Program-made: the position numbers and the translations under genes
From: Bacteroidaceae bacterium
GTDB lineage: Bacteria > Bacteroidota > Bacteroidia > Bacteroidales > Bacteroidaceae
DNA length: 8,679 bases
Direction of reading: 5' to 3'
Assembly (NCBI GenBank): GCA_017633615.1
Contig: JAGBPB010000042.1
Coordinates: forward strand, 1 to 8,679
In this document: positions 5,603 through 8,679 of the stretch, piece after piece
Layout: each line of letters begins with the position of its first letter
Numbering within the stretch: the stretch's first letter is position 1
The notes under the pieces: generated by a model
The model's input: only the letters and a program-made list of their open reading frames with translations
Told to the model about the DNA's origin: nothing
The model's database searches: none

Positions 5603-5645
5603 AAAAATACAATTGGGGTCTGACCTGACCCCAATTGTACTTTTT
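5602..5645. terminator. Bidirectional terminator between convergent genes
   Basis: A perfect 13-bp stem, TACAATTGGGGTC (5608-5620) against GACCCCAATTGTA (5627-5639), has a 6-base loop. After one mismatch it is extended by AAAAA (5602-5606) pairing with TTTTT (5641-5645). T-runs follow the hairpin on both strands, so it can end the plus-strand MBL gene and the minus-strand membrane-protein operon. Both stop codons touch its ends. Confidence 0.85.
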
Positions 5646-5971
5646 CAGAGGCGGGGGGTGCGGATTATGTAGAGAATGTTATTGATTATGTAGGCCATGG
5701 CAGCCAGTATTACAACTGATGCCAGTGCCCTGAAATCATCGCAGAACTCTACTTGAACCGATACGTTTCCCCATGTTATCCTATCATAAATTCTTATGAA
5801 CAGAAACAGGCATTGCACTGATATTGACGTCATGAAAATGGCCTCTATCAGTTTTCCTACAGGTCTGATTTTATCTGTGGCCTTCCATGCCGCAGCTATT
5901 GTCGCCAGTAAAAGAACCACAAACGCAATTGCATCGAATGTGGATATTGAGGATAAGAAGAACTTTATCAT
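5645..5971 (-). CDS. Small membrane protein, three predicted helices
   Basis: A 108-residue hydrophobic protein that I do not recognise. Predicted membrane segments lie at about residues 12-28, 40-60 and 82-103. The segment AAWKATDKIRPVGKLIEAI (residues 27-45) resembles CGWKAPKWVRPIGSIALAL in the gene just upstream, including W-K-A, R-P-x-G and the following hydrophobic helix. The two are probably diverged paralogues from tandem duplication. ATG 5971 begins 20 bases after the upstream stop, consistent with one operon. No catalytic motif is seen. Its stop codon is part of the shared terminator. Confidence 0.65.
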   Translation of the reverse strand: MIKFFLSSISTFDAIAFVVLLLATIAAAWKATDKIRPVGKLIEAIFMTSISVQCLFLFIRIYDRITWGNVSVQVEFCDDFRALASVVILAAMAYIINNILYIIRTPRL

Positions 5972-5991
5972 AATGCAGGTCTTTTAGATTC

Positions 5992-6357
5992 TTAGTTTCT
6001 ACTGTTTTGTATAGCAATGACTATTCTTGAAATAAGGAATACCATCATTCCCAATGTTATTATGAATAAAAACATCTTGAAGCCATTAATCCATACCATA
6101 GGTGATAGGGCACCGGCGTTTTTTACGTCGCTCAGGGCGGTCATTATTCTCCAAGTCCAGGGAATGAAAGAGAGGGCCAGCGCAATCGATCCTATCGGCC
6201 TTACCCATTTTGGAGCTTTCCATCCGCAGAACAGTATTGCTATCAACAGAATGGTGAATACACTCAGTATCCAAGGCGGTACAATCTGGAACAATACGGT
6301 TAACGGCCCCGGACCTGTAAACTCATCCATTACTTCTTCAATTAATTCTTCTTCCAT
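5992..6357 (-). CDS. Small membrane protein, three predicted helices, paralogue of the next gene
   Basis: A 121-residue protein of unknown family. It starts with an acidic stretch (MEEELIEEVMDEF), then has predicted membrane helices at about 27-45, 52-72 and 90-115. GWKAPKWVRPIGS joins helices 1 and 2 and is echoed in the downstream gene. The frame extends back to a TTG at 6384, but that codon lies inside the -7 box of the promoter and would not be transcribed, so ATG 6357 is the right start. It is first of a two-gene minus-strand operon and is divergent from the LytTR regulator gene, a common arrangement for a regulator and its target. The link is inferred. Confidence 0.65.
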   Translation of the reverse strand: MEEELIEEVMDEFTGPGPLTVLFQIVPPWILSVFTILLIAILFCGWKAPKWVRPIGSIALALSFIPWTWRIMTALSDVKNAGALSPMVWINGFKMFLFIITLGMMVFLISRIVIAIQNSRN

Positions 6358-6381
6358 ATCGCATTTGTTTTTGGTTTGATG

Positions 6382-6414
6382 CAAAGATATGGTGTTTGAA
6401 TAGGAACAAACAAT
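6382..6414 (-). promoter_or_regulatory. Promoter of the membrane-protein operon
   Basis: On the minus strand, ATTG at 6414-6411, a 21-base spacer and TATCTTTG at 6389-6382 (exact TAnnTTTG). A TTTG at 6410-6407 is an alternative -33 box with a 17-base spacer. Predicted start is near 6376, about 19 bases before ATG 6357. Confidence 0.65.
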
Positions 6415-6451
6415 TTTTTAAGGTGTCATATCCCTCTGTTTGAGTATTTGT

Positions 6452-6516
6452 CCGTTGTCAAATCCTGCTGAAAGGCTTAATAACCTTTTTGAGAGGGATT
6501 TGACAGCGGTTTTTTT
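6452..6516 (+). terminator. Terminator-like hairpin upstream of the LytTR gene (possible attenuator or small RNA end)
   Basis: CCGTTGTCAAATCC (6452-6465) pairs with GGATTTGACAGCGG (6496-6509), 13 Watson-Crick pairs plus one G-U. A smaller stem AAAGG (6471-6475) with CCTTT (6484-6488) sits inside, and seven Ts follow (6510-6516). This is the shape of an intrinsic terminator on the plus strand, yet no plus-strand gene lies just upstream; it is between divergent genes. ATCCCTCT (6430-6437) can also pair with AGAGGGAT (6492-6499), which would open the base of the loop side of the stem. It may end a short RNA or attenuate the LytTR gene. Confidence 0.55.
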
Positions 6517-6546
6517 AGCAGAGTGTTCAGGTATTCACTATCTTCG
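6515..6546 (+). promoter_or_regulatory. Possible promoter of the LytTR gene
   Basis: TTAG (6515-6518), 20 bases, TATCTTCG (6539-6546). Each box differs from consensus by one base. It would start transcription around 6552, about 15 bases before ATG 6567, downstream of the hairpin. If it is real, the hairpin would not be in the LytTR leader from this promoter. Confidence 0.3.
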
Positions 6547-6566
6547 TCAGCATAAATCCTTTGTAT

Positions 6567-7304
6567 ATGAAAAGAGCCGTTATTATTGCCTATTGGGTGT
6601 TATCAGTGATTATAGTAGCACTGATAATTATGAAGCTTGTGGAGAACCTGTCTGTTTCAAGAGCATTGTTTGTGGCTACTATGTTTCTGCCAGGAGCACT
6701 TGCCGCACAATATATGATACCTAAGATATCTTTTAAAAAGAGGGCTCAGGGTATTCGTGATACCATTTATCTTGTCTTGGCTATTATTATTCTGGAATAC
6801 CTGCTGCTGGTATGGACATTGTGCTTTCAGCCTTCAGGTAATTATAAGTTGATTCAAGGTGTTTCGTATAGTGTTCCATTTGATTTCCCTAAAGACACTG
6901 GAGTATTCAATCCGTTGTTTATATCGGTTATTGTATCAGTATTGGCGATAGGAGGGGCGCTGATAGACCGATGGCTAAGTAGGAACCATCCCGAGATGGA
7001 GAGTCCCATCACGTTCTGCTCGGACCGAAAGAGGGTCTCTCTGCTCCCCAGTGAAATATTATATGTGGAATCGTGTGATACAGAAGTGTTCATCCACGCT
7101 TCCGATGGCCGCAAGCTGCGCAACAAGACCGGAATCTCCCAGTGGGAATCGGCCTTGGGATATCCTTTTGTGCGTATCCATCGCGCATTCCTGGTCAACT
7201 GCAACCACGTGGAATCGTACAGCCAGGACACCGTCAAGGTGGGAGAGGAGTCACTGCCCGTCTCCCGCAAATACCAGAAAGGCCTGAAAGAAATCCTTTG
7301 CTGA
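6567..7304 (+). CDS. Membrane-anchored LytTR family transcriptional regulator
   Basis: A 245-residue protein with two parts. Four predicted membrane helices at about residues 4-24, 31-51, 66-86 and 107-127 anchor it in the inner membrane. From about residue 137 to the end is a LytTR DNA-binding domain: RKRVSLLPSEILYVESCDTE, FVRIHRAFLVNCNHV and LPVSRKYQKGL are its usual landmarks. There is no receiver domain, so any signal would be sensed by the membrane part. ATG 6567 is preferred to the in-frame TTG at 6561 because of the hydrophobic start MKRAVII. It is divergent from the membrane-protein operon, the most obvious candidate target. Its stop is one base from the stop of the convergent hicB gene, with no terminator between them. 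A relic of a close paralogue is at 3288-3383. Confidence 0.85.
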   Translation: MKRAVIIAYWVLSVIIVALIIMKLVENLSVSRALFVATMFLPGALAAQYMIPKISFKKRAQGIRDTIYLVLAIIILEYLLLVWTLCFQPSGNYKLIQGVSYSVPFDFPKDTGVFNPLFISVIVSVLAIGGALIDRWLSRNHPEMESPITFCSDRKRVSLLPSEILYVESCDTEVFIHASDGRKLRNKTGISQWESALGYPFVRIHRAFLVNCNHVESYSQDTVKVGEESLPVSRKYQKGLKEILC

Positions 7305-7305
7305 G

Positions 7306-7665
7306 TCAAAGCACCGATGCGTGCTTGAGCGCATTCTTTATTGCCTTGTTTATAAAGTCATTAATGGTAGTGTCCGATGAAGACGCGGCCGCAGCAACGC
7401 GCGAATGAAGCTCCGATGACATTCTGAGATTCAGCTTTCCGCTAAATGGTTTAGCAGGCTCCACACCATCGGCCCTGCATCCCTCGATATAACTGTCAAT
7501 ACCATCCTCAAAATCCTGGCGCAGCTCCGCAAGCGTCTGGCCCTCATACAGGATCAGCACCTTATTCAGGCCCTGAACCTTACCACACAGGCAGTTATCC
7601 TCCTTGCTATATTCCACACTGCCCTTATAGCCCTTGTACTCCAAAAAATCCATATCCTCGTTCAT
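7306..7665 (-). CDS. hicB: HicB family antitoxin
   Basis: A 119-residue HicB-type antitoxin. Residues about 6-62 form the HicB degraded-RNase-H-like domain (YKGYKGSVEYS, LCGKVQGL, LILYEGQTLAELRQDFEDGI). Residues 76-113 are a ribbon-helix-helix DNA-binding domain (GKLNLRMSSELHSRVAAAA, then TTINDFINKAIKNAL). It binds and neutralises HicA and should repress the operon through the palindrome at 7945-7960. The first ATG (7665) overlaps the hicA stop as ATGA, which supports this start over the Met five codons in and suggests coupled translation. The gene looks intact. It ends one base from the convergent LytTR stop. Confidence 0.88.
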   Translation of the reverse strand: MNEDMDFLEYKGYKGSVEYSKEDNCLCGKVQGLNKVLILYEGQTLAELRQDFEDGIDSYIEGCRADGVEPAKPFSGKLNLRMSSELHSRVAAAASSSDTTINDFINKAIKNALKHASVL

Positions 7666-7919
7666 AATAAGTTCTTACTCTTTAGGTGCTGATAAACAGC
7701 GTTCAACATCCACTCTTTCATAACACTCCCAGGATGGGGCCGATGAATATCAATATACTCCCCAGTCACCTCATTCTTAAACCTCACACGAGAGCCCGAT
7801 GTTGCTCCTTTGTTGTGTACTTCATAGCCGAGATACGAAAGTATTCTCACGGTCTCCTCATAAGTAAAGTCCTTAGGTTTCTTCTTAAACCTCTCAAGTA
7901 GTTTTTCAATAGAACTCAT
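7662..7919 (-). CDS. hicA: HicA family mRNA interferase toxin
   Basis: An 85-residue HicA toxin with the small double-stranded-RNA-binding-like fold. It would cleave mRNA in the cytoplasm when freed from HicB. The helix EETVRILSYLGYEVHNKGAT leads into SGSRVRFKN and the strand YIDIHRPHPG, which holds H59 and H62, one of which should be the catalytic His. MKEWMLNAVYQHLK is the last helix. The toxin-first order and 4-base overlap with hicB are typical of hicAB. ATG 7919 lies about 15 bases below the inferred start of transcription. No truncation or missing key residue is apparent, so the pair is probably active. Confidence 0.88.
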   Translation of the reverse strand: MSSIEKLLERFKKKPKDFTYEETVRILSYLGYEVHNKGATSGSRVRFKNEVTGEYIDIHRPHPGSVMKEWMLNAVYQHLKSKNLL

Positions 7920-7939
7920 GGCTTTAAAAATTACAACGG

Positions 7940-7972
7940 CAAAGGTACTAAATTTGGTACTATATATGCAAA
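7940..7972 (-). promoter_or_regulatory. Promoter of the hicAB operon
   Basis: On the minus strand, TTTG at 7972-7969, a 21-base spacer and TACCTTTG at 7947-7940. Both boxes are exact matches to the Bacteroides-type consensus. Predicted start is near 7934, with a short leader before ATG 7919. Confidence 0.75.
7945..7960. promoter_or_regulatory. Probable HicB operator
   Basis: GTACTAAATTTGGTAC is a 16-bp palindrome with one mismatched pair (14 of 16 bases symmetrical). It overlaps the upstream end of the -7 box and the adjoining spacer, so a dimeric ribbon-helix-helix repressor bound here would block RNA polymerase. Assignment to HicB is inferred from position. Confidence 0.55.
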
Positions 7973-8021
7973 GAAATATTCAATAATAACAAAATGATAC
8001 AAAAGGGGACATTGAATCCAC

Positions 8022-8678
8022 TTATTCGCTCTTGATCACATCTGCGGGATTCTCGCGGGTGGCTTTCAGGACACGGTGGCCTACTGTGAGGCAGATTACC
8101 AGTGTCATTGCTGCAAGTATGGCGGCGTAAATCCACCAACTTACTGTTGCTTGGCGCAGGAACTGCTGCTGCCAGTGGCGGATGACCAGATAACCAACCA
8201 TGAATGCTGCTGCCGATGATACCACAAAGACCGCTCCGTACTCTCTTGTAAAGATGCTGAGTATATCTTTTACCTTTGCCCCGTGAACCTTACGCACCGC
8301 AATCTCACGCCTGCGCTCCTGACAGGACAGTGTGATGATTGAGAAGATTCCTGATACTGAAATCAGCAGGCAGACAAGTCCCAGTATCTCAATTAGTTTA
8401 GCCAGATGTTGCTCGCTCTCCAAGTCTGCAAAGAAACTGTCTTCGGTAAAATCAAGCTTGTAGTCAAGACCGGTTTCTGACATAATACGTTCTATCTGTT
8501 GCTTCAGCTCATCCTTCATCCCGTGCTCATAGGTCAGAGTGTACAGGGCCTGTGACCAACCGCTCCCGGCTCTGGGCATAAGCCTGCGGTTACCCGGCGC
8601 ACAGAGTATGTATTTGCCGGGCTCGGTGTTGAAGTTGTAAGGGTAAATGTCACTTACAATGGCAATCACGCGGAATGT
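8022..8678 (-). CDS. FtsX-like ABC transporter permease, C-terminal part (cut by window edge)
   Basis: The reading frame runs off the right edge, so only the last 218 residues are present. It begins TFRVIAIVSDIYPYNF, the end of the periplasmic MacB-type core domain where the family has V-I-G-V-V-x-D. An extracytoplasmic stretch (YTLTYEHGMKDELKQQIERI and following) comes next, then an FtsX domain: helix at LAKLIEILGLVCLLISVSGI, the conserved cytoplasmic loop ERRREIAVRKVHGAKV, and two more helices (AVFVVSSAAAFMVGYLVI; WIYAAILAAMTLVICL). The end, NPADVIKSE, is the family-typical tail. Such permeases work with a MacB-like ATPase to move or push out lipoproteins, peptides or drugs; several paralogues per genome are usual in Bacteroidota. 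The internal GTG at 8669 is not a real start. Partner genes lie outside the window. Confidence 0.85.
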   Translation of the reverse strand, partial: TFRVIAIVSDIYPYNFNTEPGKYILCAPGNRRLMPRAGSGWSQALYTLTYEHGMKDELKQQIERIMSETGLDYKLDFTEDSFFADLESEQHLAKLIEILGLVCLLISVSGIFSIITLSCQERRREIAVRKVHGAKVKDILSIFTREYGAVFVVSSAAAFMVGYLVIRHWQQQFLRQATVSWWIYAAILAAMTLVICLTVGHRVLKATRENPADVIKSE

Positions 8679-8679
8679 A

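Noticed and set aside
6017..6379. Plus-strand 120-codon open frame
   Set aside because: It mirrors the minus-strand membrane protein gene, which has a matching paralogue next to it and a consensus promoter.
6854..7309. Minus-strand 151-codon open frame
   Set aside because: It is antisense to the LytTR regulator gene and has no recognisable motif.

Overview
The window looks like chromosomal DNA from a member of the Bacteroidota, probably order Bacteroidales. The support is: several upstream regions that fit the Bacteroides-type promoter (TTTG or TTG near -33, 19-21 bases, then TAnnTTTG near -7), a general lack of Shine-Dalgarno sequences, and family content common in that group (AAA/DUF4143 ATPase, membrane-anchored LytTR regulator, acyl-ACP thioesterase, DUF718 mutarotase, MacB/FtsX-type permease). 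Genus cannot be fixed from the sequence alone. No tRNA, rRNA, CRISPR array or intact transposase was seen.

Layout. Positions 1-1000 are a patch of decay: a stem-loop repeat, a truncated surface-protein relic with an in-frame TAG (133-462, minus), a short repeat, an apparently intact RelB/DinJ-type antitoxin gene (578-859) and, just downstream, a PIN-domain toxin reduced by internal deletion to its first and last codons (877-989). Positions 995-2384 hold an AAA/DUF4143 ATPase gene on the minus strand. It is bracketed by 46-bp inverted repeats (41/46 matching), and its promoter region carries three consecutive palindromes. Positions 2500-5602 are plus-strand metabolic genes: acyl-ACP thioesterase, a 32-codon relic of a LytTR regulator, L-rhamnose mutarotase, a GNAT acetyltransferase, and a metallo-beta-lactamase-fold protein with a C-terminal rubredoxin domain. 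A strong bidirectional terminator (5602-5645) closes this block.

Positions 5645-7304 pair two small, mutually similar membrane proteins (minus strand) with a divergent four-helix membrane LytTR regulator (plus strand). A terminator-like hairpin sits in the intergenic region between them with no gene upstream of it. Positions 7306-7972 are a complete hicAB toxin-antitoxin operon (minus strand) with a clear promoter and a palindromic operator. Position 8022 to the right edge is the C-terminal part of an FtsX-like ABC transporter permease, cut by the window end.

How it fits together. No single pathway spans the window. The clearest units are hicAB, the solitary antitoxin with its collapsed toxin, the inverted-repeat-flanked ATPase unit, and the divergent membrane-protein/LytTR pair. 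The ATPase unit and its promoter palindromes are the best candidate for something under-described. The LytTR relic at 3288-3383 matches the 3' end of the intact LytTR gene at 7209-7304 with mostly synonymous differences, so this chromosome once had a second related regulator here.
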